DNA from: Haemophilus sp. C1
Lineage (GTDB): Bacteria > Pseudomonadota > Gammaproteobacteria > Enterobacterales > Pasteurellaceae
Assembly (NCBI RefSeq): GCF_001276515.1
Contig: NZ_LDVZ01000015.1
Location: 1 to 49,786, forward strand
Direction: 5' to 3'
Length of the DNA: 49,786 nucleotides
Made by a program: the position numbers and the translations under genes
The notes under the pieces: generated by a model
The model's database searches: none
What the model saw: only the letters and a program-made list of their open reading frames with translations
Told to the model about the DNA's origin: nothing
Shown: positions 28,803 to 38,437 of the stretch, in pieces
Layout of the letters: each line of letters starts with the position of its first letter
Numbering within the stretch: the first letter of the stretch is position 1

Positions 28803-31748
28803 ATGACCGCACTTTCTGCCCTCATTGAACAAAAATTACAATCTCTTGGCACAATTCTGTGCCAATCTTTTCCAGAACTTTCCCCTGAAAAAATTCGTGA
28901 CGCCATTCAACAAAATTCAAATCACCCTGAACTGCCTGTTTATCAATTAGGCTATGCTATGGCAATGTCTGACTTTGTGGAAAAAGTCTTGCAAAAATAC
29001 CCGCACTTAGTGAAACAATGGTGGGAAAAATCGCCCTGTTTTGCAGATTGCTCTGCCTATATTGAACGTTTGAATAGTGAGTTAGCCAATGTACATGACG
29101 AAACGGCACTCTATCAAATATTACGTCAATTCCGTAACATTGAAATGGCAAAATTAAGTTTTTGTCAAAGTTTGAATCTTGCGACTGTTGAGGAAATTTT
29201 TGTTCAGCTTTCACAATTTGCAGAAAGTTTAATTATCGCTGCCCGCGATTGGCTTTATCATCAAGCCTGTGCGGAGATGGGCACACCAATGGATGAACAA
29301 GGCAATCCGCAGCAGCTTTATATCCTAGGTATGGGGAAACTAGGCGGCTTTGAACTAAATTTTTCCTCAGATATTGATTTAATTTTCACTTATCCATCAC
29401 AAGGGGAAACATCCATTGAGAATACGAATGCTCGACGTTCTGTGGATAATGGAAAATTTTTTACGCGTTTAGGACAACGCCTTATTTCTGCCTTAGATGA
29501 ATTTACTTCTGATGGTTTTGTGTATCGAACCGATATGCGCTTGCGCCCATTTGGTGACAGCGGCGCGCTTGTTCTCAGCTTTGCGGCAATGGAACAATAT
29601 TATCAAGATCAAGGTCGAGATTGGGAACGCTATGCAATGATCAAAGGGCGACTATTGGGTGCACAAACAAATGATCCCAACGTTTCAAAATTGCAAAAAA
29701 TGTTACGCCCTTTTGTGTATCGTCGCTATATTGACTTTAGTGTGATTCAATCTTTACGCGAAATGAAAGGCAAAATTGAGCGAGAAGTACGTCGTCGTGG
29801 TTTAAAAGATAATATTAAACTGGGTGCGGGTGGTATTCGTGAAGTCGAATTTATCGTGCAAGTTTTTCAACTCATTCGAGGCGGGCGAGAAATCAATCTG
29901 CAACAACATTCACTCTTAAAGATCTTGCCTGAAATTACCAAACTAGGATTAATTACCGAACAACAATTCCACGATTTACGTGAAAGTTATATTTTTTTAC
30001 GTCGCGTAGAAAACATTCTACAAGCTATTAACGATCAACAAACTCAAACACTACCAGCCGATGAAATAAATCAAATTCGTTTAGTCGAGGCATGTAAAAC
30101 ATTCACCTGTTTAAATGACAATAATCAAACCATTGAAAAACATTATCCAATAGAAAATTGGGACGATTTTTACCGCACTTTGCAACAAAAACAAGAGAAA
30201 GTGCGAGCTGTATTTACTCAATTAATCGGTGATGAACAAGATGAGCCTTCACAAACTGATAGCCAATGGCAAGATTTTTTAGAATCAGATTTTGAGGATA
30301 TTGAACAGACATTATTAGAGAGTGGTGTACCAGAAAATAATATTGATGAAGTTTTAGAAAAACTTGTTCAATTCAAAGACAGCCTAAATCACAGAGTGAT
30401 TGGTTCGCGTGGGCGTGATGTTTTGAGCCATTTAATGCCAATAGTGCTTGCACTCATTTTTGAACAAGAAAATTACCGCACTTTGCTTCCCCGCATTCTA
30501 AATATTATTGAGAAAATTTCGAGCAGAACGACTTATTTAGAACTACTGTTGGAAAATCATCACGCACTTCAGCAAGTTATTGAACTTTGTGCGCAGTCTC
30601 AACTTATTTCAGAGCAGCTGGCACACCACCCTATCTTATTAGATGAATTACTTAATACAGAAGCACTACGCCATCCATTGCCATTTACCCAATATCCTGC
30701 AGAATTACACCAATATTTGCTTCGTTTACCACCTGATGATGAAGAACAGCTTATTGATGCTTTACGTCAATTTAAACAAGCAACCCTATTAAAAGTAGCA
30801 GCGGCAGATATTTTGGGGGCATTACCGGTGATGAAGGTAAGCGATCATTTAACCTATCTTGCTGAAGCAATTATTGAAGTTGTTGTGAATCTAGCTTGGA
30901 AACAAGTTTCCTCTAGATTTGGCGTGCCTGAACATTTACAAAATAATGAAAAAGGATTTTTAGTGATTGGTTATGGAAAACTAGGAGGAATTGAACTCGG
31001 TTATAAATCCGATTTAGACCTCGTATTTTTGTACGATGCCATAGAAAGTCAAACAACAGGTGGAAAAAAAGTGATTGATAGCAATCAATTTTACCTACGC
31101 TTGGCACAAAAGATTGTAAGTATTTTTAGCATAAATACTTCCGCTGGCGTACTTTATGAGGCTGATATGCGCCTTCGCCCTTCTGGCGATGCTGGCTTAA
31201 TTGGCTGCTCTTTTTCTGCATTTTCCCATTATCAATTGAATGACGCTTGGACATGGGAAAAACAAGCACTTGTGCGCGCTCGTCCAGTATTTGGAGAATC
31301 ATCTCTTAAAGCTAAATTTGAGCATATCCGCCAACAAGTGCTTTCTGCATCACGAGATATTGAACAATTAAAACAAGATGTTGTTGAGATGCGAGAAAAA
31401 ATGTTCACGCATTTGTCTCATTCAAAAGATAATGAATTTAATCTTAAAACAGATCGCGGTGGTATCACTGATATTGAATTTATCGCTCAATATTTAATGC
31501 TTGCTAATGCCCCACAAAACCCACAACTGACAAAATGGTCAGACAATGTTCGTATTTTCGATGATATGGCAGAGGCTAAAATTATTAGTCAAACAGACTG
31601 CGACGCTTTAAAACAAAGTTATGTCGATTTACGCAATACTATTCATCATTTGAATTTGTTGGGTAAATCTACCGTTGTGGAAGACACTGAATTTGTCAAA
31701 GAGCGGTCATTTATTCAAGCATTTTGGGATAGGTTATTTGTATCCTAA
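28803..31748 (+). CDS. glnE: glutamine synthetase adenylyltransferase/deadenylase
   Basis: A 981-aa bifunctional enzyme that adenylylates and deadenylylates glutamine synthetase according to PII state. Two nucleotidyltransferase domains are visible: [20 protein letters not shown] near residues 176-195 (deadenylylase half) and [23 protein letters not shown] near 722-745 (adenylylase half). The start codon is embedded in an uptake signal context, so the first residues MTAL are encoded by ATG plus ACCGCACTT. Three perfect uptake signals lie within the gene. It lies 5 bp after miaA. Confidence 0.96.
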   Translation: MTALSALIEQKLQSLGTILCQSFPELSPEKIRDAIQQNSNHPELPVYQLGYAMAMSDFVEKVLQKYPHLVKQWWEKSPCFADCSAYIERLNSELANVHDETALYQILRQFRNIEMAKLSFCQSLNLATVEEIFVQLSQFAESLIIAARDWLYHQACAEMGTPMDEQGNPQQLYILGMGKLGGFELNFSSDIDLIFTYPSQGETSIENTNARRSVDNGKFFTRLGQRLISALDEFTSDGFVYRTDMRLRPFGDSGALVLSFAAMEQYYQDQGRDWERYAMIKGRLLGAQTNDPNVSKLQKMLRPFVYRRYIDFSVIQSLREMKGKIEREVRRRGLKDNIKLGAGGIREVEFIVQVFQLIRGGREINLQQHSLLKILPEITKLGLITEQQFHDLRESYIFLRRVENILQAINDQQTQTLPADEINQIRLVEACKTFTCLNDNNQTIEKHYPIENWDDFYRTLQQKQEKVRAVFTQLIGDEQDEPSQTDSQWQDFLESDFEDIEQTLLESGVPENNIDEVLEKLVQFKDSLNHRVIGSRGRDVLSHLMPIVLALIFEQENYRTLLPRILNIIEKISSRTTYLELLLENHHALQQVIELCAQSQLISEQLAHHPILLDELLNTEALRHPLPFTQYPAELHQYLLRLPPDDEEQLIDALRQFKQATLLKVAAADILGALPVMKVSDHLTYLAEAIIEVVVNLAWKQVSSRFGVPEHLQNNEKGFLVIGYGKLGGIELGYKSDLDLVFLYDAIESQTTGGKKVIDSNQFYLRLAQKIVSIFSINTSAGVLYEADMRLRPSGDAGLIGCSFSAFSHYQLNDAWTWEKQALVRARPVFGESSLKAKFEHIRQQVLSASRDIEQLKQDVVEMREKMFTHLSHSKDNEFNLKTDRGGITDIEFIAQYLMLANAPQNPQLTKWSDNVRIFDDMAEAKIISQTDCDALKQSYVDLRNTIHHLNLLGKSTVVEDTEFVKERSFIQAFWDRLFVS

Positions 31749-31760
31749 AATATGGCTTGT

Positions 31761-31806
31761 GGACGTTTCAAAAATAGCCTTCATCACAAATCTTCTTGAA
31801 ACGTCC
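31761..31806. repeat. inverted repeat between glnE and recN
   Basis: GGACGTTTCAA (31761-31771) and TTGAAACGTCC (31796-31806) form an 11-bp perfect stem with a 24-nt loop between two convergent genes. No T run follows on either strand, so a simple intrinsic terminator is not certain; it may act as a Rho-type or 3'-protecting stem. Confidence 0.6.
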
Positions 31807-31832
31807 CAAAAACTAAATATTCAATCCTATTT

Positions 31833-33509
31833 TTAATGAACCAAATCTAACATTTCCTGTGCATTGGCTAGAGCTAATTCTGTAATTTCACTTCCGCCCA
31901 AGAGTCTTGCCAACGCAGGTACACGTTCAGCTTGTGAAAGTGCGGTCATTTGTGTTTCAGTTTTATTATCCACAGTAAATTTTTCTACATTGAACTGATG
32001 ATGGCCATGACAAGCAACCTGTGGTAAGTGAGTTACGCATAATACTTGGCAACGTTCACTTAATTGACGTAAGAGTTTTCCGACAACGCTTGCTGTTTTT
32101 CCACTAATGCCCACGTCCACTTCATCAAAAATTAAGGTTGGAATAGCTGATTGATCAGAAGTTAAAACTTGAATCGCTAAAGAAATACGAGAAAGTTCAC
32201 CACCAGAAGCAATTTTAGCTAGTGGCTGCGGTTGTTGTCCTAAATTACTACGCAAAGTGAAAATCACATTATCCGCACCATTTGCACTCACTTTATCTAA
32301 ATCCGTATTCAACTCAACATAAAATTCAGCGTTTTCCATTGCAAGTTGTTTTATCGACTGTGTTACATTTTGCGCTAAGCGATTTGCTGATTTCTGACGA
32401 CTTGCAGTTAATGCTTTAGCCGTTGCTTGCATTTGTTCAAATGCGAGTTTTTCTTGCTCAATCAACATATCTTCACTGTCAGAAAAATCTAAAAGTGCGG
32501 TTAATTCTGCTTTTAATTTTTTGTGATGTTCCACAAGATCTTCAGGTTTAACTTGATGTTTACGAGCAAGTTGTAAAGCCTGACTAATTCTCTGTTCAAT
32601 TTCTTGTAAAAGTTGAGGATCTTGCTCGATATTATTCGATAAATTTCGCACTTCACTGGTTGCTTCTTGCACTTGAATCAACGCATCATTCAACATATTT
32701 TGCACTTCAGCATATTGCGGATCAAGTTCAGCTAATTCATCAATATATTGTGTCGCACGATAAAGCAAACTATCGATATTTACCATGTCATTTTCACTTA
32801 AAATTTGTAGCACCGATTGGGAAAGTTGAGTTAGCTGTTCACTGCTAGATAAACGACGTTGTTCATCTTCTAATTCCAAATATTCATTTGGTCGAAGATT
32901 AAATTCATCTAGTTCATCCACTTGATACTGTAAAAGTTGTTTACGAGCTTCATTTTCTGCTACTTTCTGTTGAAAGGTTTTTACTTGATTTTGCAGATTT
33001 TTCCACAAGTGATAATCTGCACGCATTTTTGTAAGCAGTTCTGAATGTGTGGCAAAATTATCAACTAGCTGAAGCTGATAGTCATTTTTTAGCAATAATT
33101 GAGAAGCATGCTGCCCATTAATATGAACAAGATATTGAGCAATTTCTTTTAATTGGGAAGCGGATACTGGTGTACTATTAATAAAAGCCTTAGAACGTCC
33201 GTCTGCATTAATTATGCGACGTAAAATACATTCAGTTGGATTATCTGGATCTTGTAATTCTTGCTCACTCAACCAGTGATAAGCAGGATTTTTCGATTCT
33301 AGTTGGAAAGTTGCACAAATTTCTGCACGTTCTTGTCCTTCACGCACCATTGAGGTTTCCACTCTCTGTCCGAAACATAAACCTAAAGCATCAATGGCGA
33401 TAGATTTTCCAGCACCAGTTTCCCCTGTAATAACAGACATTCCTTTCGCCAGTTCGATATCAAGCTGACGAACAATCGCAAAATTATTGATAGTAAGTTG
33501 AGTAAGCAT
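31833..33509 (-). CDS. recN: DNA repair protein RecN
   Basis: A 558-aa SMC-like ATPase for double-strand break repair. The Walker A motif GETGAGKSIAIDALG lies at residues 29-43. A long coiled-coil region (about 150-370) is interrupted by a short hinge-like turn. The C-terminal ATPase half shows the signature LAKIASGGELSRISLAIQV and Walker B TLIFDEVDVGISGKTA. AAAGGA precedes the ATG. The upstream region holds one good and one weak LexA box, so it should be SOS-induced as in E. coli. Confidence 0.97.
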   Translation of the reverse strand: MLTQLTINNFAIVRQLDIELAKGMSVITGETGAGKSIAIDALGLCFGQRVETSMVREGQERAEICATFQLESKNPAYHWLSEQELQDPDNPTECILRRIINADGRSKAFINSTPVSASQLKEIAQYLVHINGQHASQLLLKNDYQLQLVDNFATHSELLTKMRADYHLWKNLQNQVKTFQQKVAENEARKQLLQYQVDELDEFNLRPNEYLELEDEQRRLSSSEQLTQLSQSVLQILSENDMVNIDSLLYRATQYIDELAELDPQYAEVQNMLNDALIQVQEATSEVRNLSNNIEQDPQLLQEIEQRISQALQLARKHQVKPEDLVEHHKKLKAELTALLDFSDSEDMLIEQEKLAFEQMQATAKALTASRQKSANRLAQNVTQSIKQLAMENAEFYVELNTDLDKVSANGADNVIFTLRSNLGQQPQPLAKIASGGELSRISLAIQVLTSDQSAIPTLIFDEVDVGISGKTASVVGKLLRQLSERCQVLCVTHLPQVACHGHHQFNVEKFTVDNKTETQMTALSQAERVPALARLLGGSEITELALANAQEMLDLVH

Positions 33510-33524
33510 AACAAAATCCTTTAA

Positions 33525-33562
33525 CTGTATATTTAATATGATATAACTGATTTAATTTACAG
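33525..33562 (-). promoter_or_regulatory. LexA (SOS) boxes of recN
   Basis: CTG-N10-CAG occurs at 33547-33562 (CTGATTTAATTTACAG), the core LexA consensus. A second, weaker copy CTG-N10-ATG lies at 33525-33540. Both are within about 55 bp upstream of the recN start, where repression would block transcription. Confidence 0.7.
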
Positions 33563-33620
33563 TAAAGGTTTTTTTACAGTATTTTATCAAATCTATTTCA
33601 ATCGAAAATTTTTACCATAA

Positions 33621-34511
33621 TCAAAATGATTTTAACCAACCTAATTTGCTACTTAACACATTGTAATAATTATAGTTTTTCAGATGAAGCAAGCGAAGTT
33701 TATGCTCGCTTTTTTGAATATGCACCACATCATCTGGGGTAAAAGGTAAGGTAATTTGACTATCGCATCCTACTTCCAATTGAGAGGTATTATGTTCAGC
33801 AAAACGAATCGATATTTTACTATCGCCATCAACAACAAGAGGACGAGAAGTTAATGTATGAGGGAACATTGGCACCAAGGCAATTGCATTGAGATTTGGG
33901 GTTAAGATAGGTCCTCCAGAGGAGAGAGAGTAAGCCGTAGAGCCTGTTGGCGTGGAAACAATTAATCCGTCAGAACGTTGAGAAAAAGCAAATTTATCAT
34001 TGATATATACATGAAAATCAATCATATGTGCAATTTTAGCGGGATGAATAACCGCTTCGTTTACCGCATTGCTCGTTGATATAATTTCACTTGCTCGTTC
34101 TATTTTTGCTTCCAATAAAAAGCGTTCTTCCACAAAAAATTCGCCACGTTCTAAACAAGCTTCAAGCTGGGAATAGGCATTTTTCGGGTCAATATCCGTT
34201 AAAAATCCCAAATTACCACGATTAATACCAATCAATGGAATATCATATTTCGCTAACACACGGGCGCGCCCTAGCATATTGCCATCCCCACCAATCACAA
34301 TGGCTAATTGGGCTCGGCGACCTATTTCTTCTAACGTAGCAAGATGTTCAAAAGGTAACTCAAGTGTTATGGCGACTTCTTTTTCCACCAATACTTGATA
34401 ACCACGTTCCATTAACCAATGAAATAAGTTTTTGTGCATTTGTAAGTTAATGTCATTGCGAGGCTTACCTACAAGAGCAATGGTTTTAAAGGAACGATAT
34501 AAATGATTCAT
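33621..34511 (-). CDS. nadK: NAD kinase
   Basis: A 296-aa enzyme that phosphorylates NAD to NADP. The catalytic [11 protein letters not shown] begins at residue 74, followed by [12 protein letters not shown], the VNEAVIHP region and [16 protein letters not shown], all diagnostic. Length fits E. coli NadK (292). It is divergent from grpE. The 3' end faces the recN control region, 111 bp away. An uptake signal lies just upstream of its start codon. Confidence 0.96.
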   Translation of the reverse strand: MNHLYRSFKTIALVGKPRNDINLQMHKNLFHWLMERGYQVLVEKEVAITLELPFEHLATLEEIGRRAQLAIVIGGDGNMLGRARVLAKYDIPLIGINRGNLGFLTDIDPKNAYSQLEACLERGEFFVEERFLLEAKIERASEIISTSNAVNEAVIHPAKIAHMIDFHVYINDKFAFSQRSDGLIVSTPTGSTAYSLSSGGPILTPNLNAIALVPMFPHTLTSRPLVVDGDSKISIRFAEHNTSQLEVGCDSQITLPFTPDDVVHIQKSEHKLRLLHLKNYNYYNVLSSKLGWLKSF

Positions 34512-34523
34512 AAAATGACCGCA

Positions 34524-34549
34524 CTTGAATTTAACATTTTCGTCATTAT
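34524..34549 (+). promoter_or_regulatory. candidate heat-shock promoter of grpE
   Basis: CTTGAAT at 34524-34530, 13 bp, then CATTAT at 34544-34549 resembles a sigma32 promoter (CTTGAAA / CCCCATNT), with a weak -10. The -35 overlaps the last bases of an uptake signal (34518-34526). Confidence 0.4.
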
Positions 34550-34610
34550 ATCGTTTTTTGCTACACTATGCCCAATTACGATTAATCAATTTTGTTTTAC
34601 GGAGAAAAAA

Positions 34611-35207
34611 ATGTCAGAACAAGAACAAAAAGTTGAAACCCCAGAAGTAGAAAAGCAAAAAGACGCTGTTGTGGAAGAAGTACAACAAGCAGAGCCTTCT
34701 CAAGAACTTGATCCTTTAGAAGAAGCAATTGCCCGAGTGCAAGAGCTTGAAGAGCAACTAAAAACTCAAATAGAAGAAGCGGCAAACAAAGAACAGGACA
34801 TTTTACTTCGCTCTCGTGCTGAAATTGAAAACCTTCGTCGTCGAACTGAACAAGACGTAGAAAAAGCACATAAATTCGCATTGGAAAAATTCTCAAAAGA
34901 CATTTTGAATACTATCGATAACCTAGAGCGTGCCCTTGCCACTCCAGCAAATAAAGAAGATGAAAGCGTAAAAGCCTTATTTGACGGCGTAGAACTGACC
35001 TTAAAAGAATTAGTTTCAACCGTTGGTCGTTTTGGTATAGAAGCTGTGGGGGTTGTCGGTGAAGCATTTAATCCTGATTTACATCAAGCCATTTCAATGC
35101 AACCTGCAGAAGGCTTTGAAACCAATCAAATTAGCGTCGTATTGCAAAAAGGCTACACCTTAAATGGTCGAGTCATTCGCCCAGCGATGGTAATGGTGGC
35201 TGCTTAA
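34611..35207 (+). CDS. grpE: nucleotide exchange factor GrpE
   Basis: A 198-aa co-chaperone that releases ADP from DnaK. It has a disordered Glu/Gln-rich N-terminus, a long coiled coil (about residues 35-90, with [22 protein letters not shown]), and a C-terminal beta domain ending in the family signature [19 protein letters not shown]. The frame is open further upstream, but ATG 34611 follows ACGGAG at good distance and fits family length. It is separate from dnaK/dnaJ and is followed by a terminator. Confidence 0.96.
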   Translation: MSEQEQKVETPEVEKQKDAVVEEVQQAEPSQELDPLEEAIARVQELEEQLKTQIEEAANKEQDILLRSRAEIENLRRRTEQDVEKAHKFALEKFSKDILNTIDNLERALATPANKEDESVKALFDGVELTLKELVSTVGRFGIEAVGVVGEAFNPDLHQAISMQPAEGFETNQISVVLQKGYTLNGRVIRPAMVMVAA

Positions 35208-35227
35208 TTTATACTTTATCTAAAGAG

Positions 35228-35250
35228 CGGTCGGTTTTTCGGCCGTTTTT
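35228..35250 (+). terminator. grpE terminator
   Basis: CGGTCG (35228-35233) pairs with CGGCCG (35240-35245), with one G-U wobble and a 6-nt loop, followed by five T residues. Confidence 0.8.
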
Positions 35251-35275
35251 ACCAATTACTCCATAAGGATCCGCA

Positions 35276-35695
35276 ATGGTTGATTTCGATCTCACACCTT
35301 TAAAAAAGGCTATTTTACGGTTAGAAGAGGGTTTAATTCGTTATCAAGAAGATATTTCTGACATTCAAATTCGCGATGGCTTGGTTCAACGCTTTGAATT
35401 TACCTATGAAATTAGCCATAAAATCCTTAAACGTTATTTAGAAAAAACCTCCGCTAACCCTGATGAATTTGATGAAATGACTTTTCAAAATATCATCCGA
35501 TTAGGCAATGAAAAAAATCTATTAATGAGAGATTGGACACATTGGCGAAAATTTCGAGATATGCGAAGCCGTACAAGCCACACTTACGATGAAGAAACTG
35601 CCATTCAGGTTGTTTCTGGAATACCTGAATTTTTACAAGAAGCCAAGTTTTTACAAAAGGCTCTACAAGAGAAATTAGATGCTTATCATTTCTAG
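35276..35695 (+). CDS. HEPN-domain protein, probable toxin of a HEPN/MNT pair
   Basis: A 139-aa all-helical protein of the nucleotidyltransferase-substrate-binding (HI0074) family. The HEPN ribonuclease motif RX4HXY is present at Arg97-His102-Tyr104 (RSRTSHTY). In studied type VII toxin-antitoxins the HEPN protein is an RNase whose motif tyrosine is AMPylated by the MNT partner. The ATG follows a GGAT ribosome-like site. The 3' end overlaps the MNT gene by 17 bp, which implies translational coupling. The toxin role is inferred from family knowledge; structures of this pair from H. influenzae are known, and they were first viewed as a two-part nucleotidyltransferase. Confidence 0.85.
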   Translation: MVDFDLTPLKKAILRLEEGLIRYQEDISDIQIRDGLVQRFEFTYEISHKILKRYLEKTSANPDEFDEMTFQNIIRLGNEKNLLMRDWTHWRKFRDMRSRTSHTYDEETAIQVVSGIPEFLQEAKFLQKALQEKLDAYHF

Positions 35696-35972
35696 TCAAG
35701 AGCTTGAGATTATCAAAGCAATTTTACAACGCTATGTGCCCGAACATTCTGTTTGGGCATTTGGTTCACGTGTTAAAGGCACGACAAAACCCTATTCGGA
35801 TTTAGATTTGGTCATCATAACAAACACCCCGCTTAATTTACAAACTCACGCCGATCTAGTTGATGCCTTTTCCGAGTCTGACTTGCCTTGGCGCGTTGAT
35901 CTTGTAGATTGGTCATTAACTAGCGAAAAATTTAAACAAATCATTTTAAATTGTTACGAAGTCATTCAGTAA
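35679..35972 (+). CDS. MNT-type minimal nucleotidyltransferase, probable antitoxin
   Basis: A 97-aa minimal nucleotidyltransferase of the HI0073 family. The catalytic GSX10DXD motif is complete: Gly29-Ser30, then Asp41 and Asp43 (GSRVKG ... YSDLD), with a third acidic residue near Asp74 (WRVDLVDW). It overlaps the HEPN gene by 17 bp. In type VII systems such proteins AMPylate the HEPN tyrosine and so neutralise it. All catalytic residues are present, so the pair looks functional. No other defence gene is adjacent. Confidence 0.87.
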   Translation: MLIISSQELEIIKAILQRYVPEHSVWAFGSRVKGTTKPYSDLDLVIITNTPLNLQTHADLVDAFSESDLPWRVDLVDWSLTSEKFKQIILNCYEVIQ

Positions 35973-36109
35973 TCAATTCCCTCAATCAAAACTTTGATCT
36001 CGCTCACAAAACAAAAAAATATTTGAGAAAAGTTCTCAACAACTTAATTTAATATTTTTCTAATAAAATCAATCTCTAACAAAATCCTCTTACGATAAAA
36101 GGCCTAAAA

Positions 36110-36189
36110 ACACTACATATTGTGTGTTGATTATATTTTTAGATCTATATATAGTACACCCCGCATTTCAAAAACACTATATATTGGAG
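36110..36189 (+). promoter_or_regulatory. three NrdR boxes upstream of nrdD
   Basis: Box 1 (36110-36125) ACACTACATATTGTGT, box 2 (36142-36157, core CTATATATAG), and box 3 (36174-36189, ACACTATATATTGGAG) match the NrdR consensus ACACTATATATAGTGT to varying degrees. Their starts are exactly 32 bp apart. Box 1 lies just upstream of the -35, box 2 covers the -10, and box 3 covers the ribosome-binding site. Confidence 0.8.
36127..36155 (+). promoter_or_regulatory. nrdD promoter
   Basis: TTGATT at 36127-36132, 17 bp, then TATAGT at 36150-36155. The -10 is inside NrdR box 2, so NrdR binding would directly occlude polymerase. Confidence 0.6.
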
Positions 36190-36196
36190 CTATATC

Positions 36197-38320
36197 ATGA
36201 GTAACTTTGGGGTCATCAAGCGCGATGGTTCTCGTGCAGAGTTTGAGATTCAACGTATCATCAATGCCATTAAAAAAGCCGCAAGTGCGGTCAATATTTC
36301 CGATGAATTTTATTGCCACCAAATTGGGCAAGAAGTAGGGAATGAAATTTTCACCCATCATCAAGGCGAGATTGATATTAATCAGATTCAAAAAATCGTT
36401 GAAGATAAATTGATGGCAAGTCGTTATCCCGAGGTTGCTCGTGCGTATATCGAATATCGTCATGATCGTGATTTGGCGCGAGAAAAACGCAGTCAGCTGA
36501 CAAAAGAAATTGAAGGCTTGATTGAACAAAGCAACGTAGAATTACTTAATGAAAACGCCAATAAAGACGCGAAAGTGATTCCAACACAACGAGATTTGCT
36601 TGCTGGGATTGTGGCAAAACATTATGCCAAACACCATATTCTTCCACGCGATGTGGTGGAGGCGCACGAAAAAGGTGAAATTCATTATCACGATTTAGAT
36701 TACGCGCCGTTCTTCCCAATGTTTAACTGTATGTTAGTTGATTTAAAAGGGATGCTTTCTCGTGGTTTCAAAATGGGCAATGCGGAAATCGAACCGCCAA
36801 AATCCATTGGTACCGCAACAGCAGTGACAGCTCAAATTATCGCCCAAGTCGCCAGCCATATTTACGGCGGCACAACCATCAATCGCATTGATGAAGTACT
36901 TTCCCCTTACGTGCAAATCAGTTACGAAAAACACCTCAAACATGCCCAAGAATGGAACGTGCCTGATGTTGAAGGTTACGCAAAAGCATTGATTGAAAAA
37001 GAATGTTTCGATGCCTTCCAATCTTTAGAATATGAAGTCAATACACTGCATACTTCGAATGGACAAACACCATTTGTGACCTTCGGTTTTGGTTTAGGTA
37101 CAAGCTGGCAATCCCGCTTAATTCAGCAAGCTATTTTGAAAAATCGGATTCGTGGACTCGGAAAAAATCATAAAACGCCAGTCTTTCCAAAACTTGTTTT
37201 CACCATTAAAAAAGGCTTGAACCAAACTCAAGGCGATCCAAATTACGATATCAAACAACTCGCATTGGAATGTGCATCAAAACGTATGTATCCAGATATT
37301 CTCAATTACGATCAGGTTGTCAAGGTCACGAGCTCTTTTAAAGCCCCGATGGGATGCCGTAGCTTTTTAGGTGCATACGAAGAAGACGGCCACGAAATTC
37401 ACGATGGGCGTAATAATCTGGGTGTGGTGAGTTTGAATTTACCGCGTATTGCGTTGGAGTCTAAAAACGAAGAAGATTTCTACCGCACTTTAGATGAGCG
37501 TTTAGCTATTGCGAAAAAAGCATTAATGACGCGTATTGCCCGCCTTGAAAATACCAAAGCTCGCGTTGCTCCCATTCTCTACATGGAAGGCGCATGCGGA
37601 GTGCGGTTAAAAGCGGATGAAAATGTGGCACAAATTTTCAAAAATGGACGCGCCTCTATTTCGCTCGGCTATATCGGTATTCACGAAACCATTAATGCGC
37701 TATATAACAAAGGGCATATTTTTGATGATGAACAATTACGCGAAAAAGGCATTGCGATTGTTCGCCACCTTAGCGAGGCAGTAAAACGCTGGAAAAAAGA
37801 AACAGGCTATGCCTTCAGCCTTTACTCCACGCCAAGCGAAAACTTATGCGACCGCTTCTGCCGTCTAGACACCAAAAAATTTGGCGTGATTGAAGGCGTC
37901 ACGGATAAAGGCTACTACACAAACAGTTACCACTTAGATGTAGAAAAGAAAGTGAATCCTTACGATAAACTAGATTTCGAAATGGCATATCCCCCACTCG
38001 CTAGCGGCGGTTTTATTTGCTACGGTGAATATCCAAATATTCAACACAACTTAAAAGCATTGGAAGATGTGTGGGATTATAGCTACGATCGCGTGCCTTA
38101 CTACGGCACAAATACACCAATTGACGAATGTTATGAATGTGGTTTCAGTGGCGAGTTTAAATGTACCAGTAAAGGTTTTGTTTGCCCGAAATGTGGCAAT
38201 CACGATAGCACAAAAGTGTCTGTCACTCGTCGCGTATGTGGCTATCTAGGCAGCCCTGATGCCCGCCCATTTAATGCGGGAAAACAGGAAGAAGTGAAGA
38301 GAAGAGTTAAACATCTTTGA
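36197..38320 (+). CDS. nrdD: anaerobic (class III) ribonucleoside-triphosphate reductase
   Basis: A 707-aa glycyl-radical enzyme that reduces NTPs to dNTPs without oxygen. An N-terminal ATP-cone (residues about 3-95, VIKRDGSRAEFEIQRI) gives allosteric control. The barrel follows, and the C-terminus has a four-Cys zinc site (CYECG ... CPKCG) and the radical glycine Gly682 in RRVCGYLG. GGAG is 7 nt before the ATG. The activase nrdG is not next to it, so activation depends on a gene elsewhere. Control by NrdR is indicated by three boxes. Confidence 0.97.
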   Translation: MSNFGVIKRDGSRAEFEIQRIINAIKKAASAVNISDEFYCHQIGQEVGNEIFTHHQGEIDINQIQKIVEDKLMASRYPEVARAYIEYRHDRDLAREKRSQLTKEIEGLIEQSNVELLNENANKDAKVIPTQRDLLAGIVAKHYAKHHILPRDVVEAHEKGEIHYHDLDYAPFFPMFNCMLVDLKGMLSRGFKMGNAEIEPPKSIGTATAVTAQIIAQVASHIYGGTTINRIDEVLSPYVQISYEKHLKHAQEWNVPDVEGYAKALIEKECFDAFQSLEYEVNTLHTSNGQTPFVTFGFGLGTSWQSRLIQQAILKNRIRGLGKNHKTPVFPKLVFTIKKGLNQTQGDPNYDIKQLALECASKRMYPDILNYDQVVKVTSSFKAPMGCRSFLGAYEEDGHEIHDGRNNLGVVSLNLPRIALESKNEEDFYRTLDERLAIAKKALMTRIARLENTKARVAPILYMEGACGVRLKADENVAQIFKNGRASISLGYIGIHETINALYNKGHIFDDEQLREKGIAIVRHLSEAVKRWKKETGYAFSLYSTPSENLCDRFCRLDTKKFGVIEGVTDKGYYTNSYHLDVEKKVNPYDKLDFEMAYPPLASGGFICYGEYPNIQHNLKALEDVWDYSYDRVPYYGTNTPIDECYECGFSGEFKCTSKGFVCPKCGNHDSTKVSVTRRVCGYLGSPDARPFNAGKQEEVKRRVKHL

Positions 38321-38333
38321 TTAACACGCTAGC

Positions 38334-38364
38334 AAAAGCACGCATTTTTTAATGCGTGCTTTTT
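38334..38364 (+). terminator. nrdD terminator
   Basis: A 13-bp perfect stem, AAAAGCACGCATT (38334-38346), TTTT loop, AATGCGTGCTTTT (38351-38363), ending in T residues. Confidence 0.9.
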
Positions 38365-38437
38365 GTTTCCAACTTTGGCATTCCTAAAAATCTCCGCTAA
38401 AATAACCGCACTTTTTCTTATCCTCGAGGAAAGCAAT

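Noticed and set aside
34503..34610. Upstream extension of grpE starting [10 protein letters not shown]
   Set aside because: It overlaps the nadK start, consists of an uptake signal and promoter-like sequence, and has no family similarity. The ATG at 34611 has a good ribosome site and gives the normal GrpE length.
36023..36039. TTGAGAA-AAG-TTCTCAA palindrome upstream of nrdD, considered as an FNR site or a terminator
   Set aside because: The spacing and sequence do not fit TTGAT-N4-ATCAA, and no T run follows. Left as an unassigned short palindrome after the MNT gene.
36131..36529. 132-codon minus-strand frame over the nrdD start
   Set aside because: It is antisense to the conserved ATP-cone of nrdD, has no ribosome site and no recognisable family.
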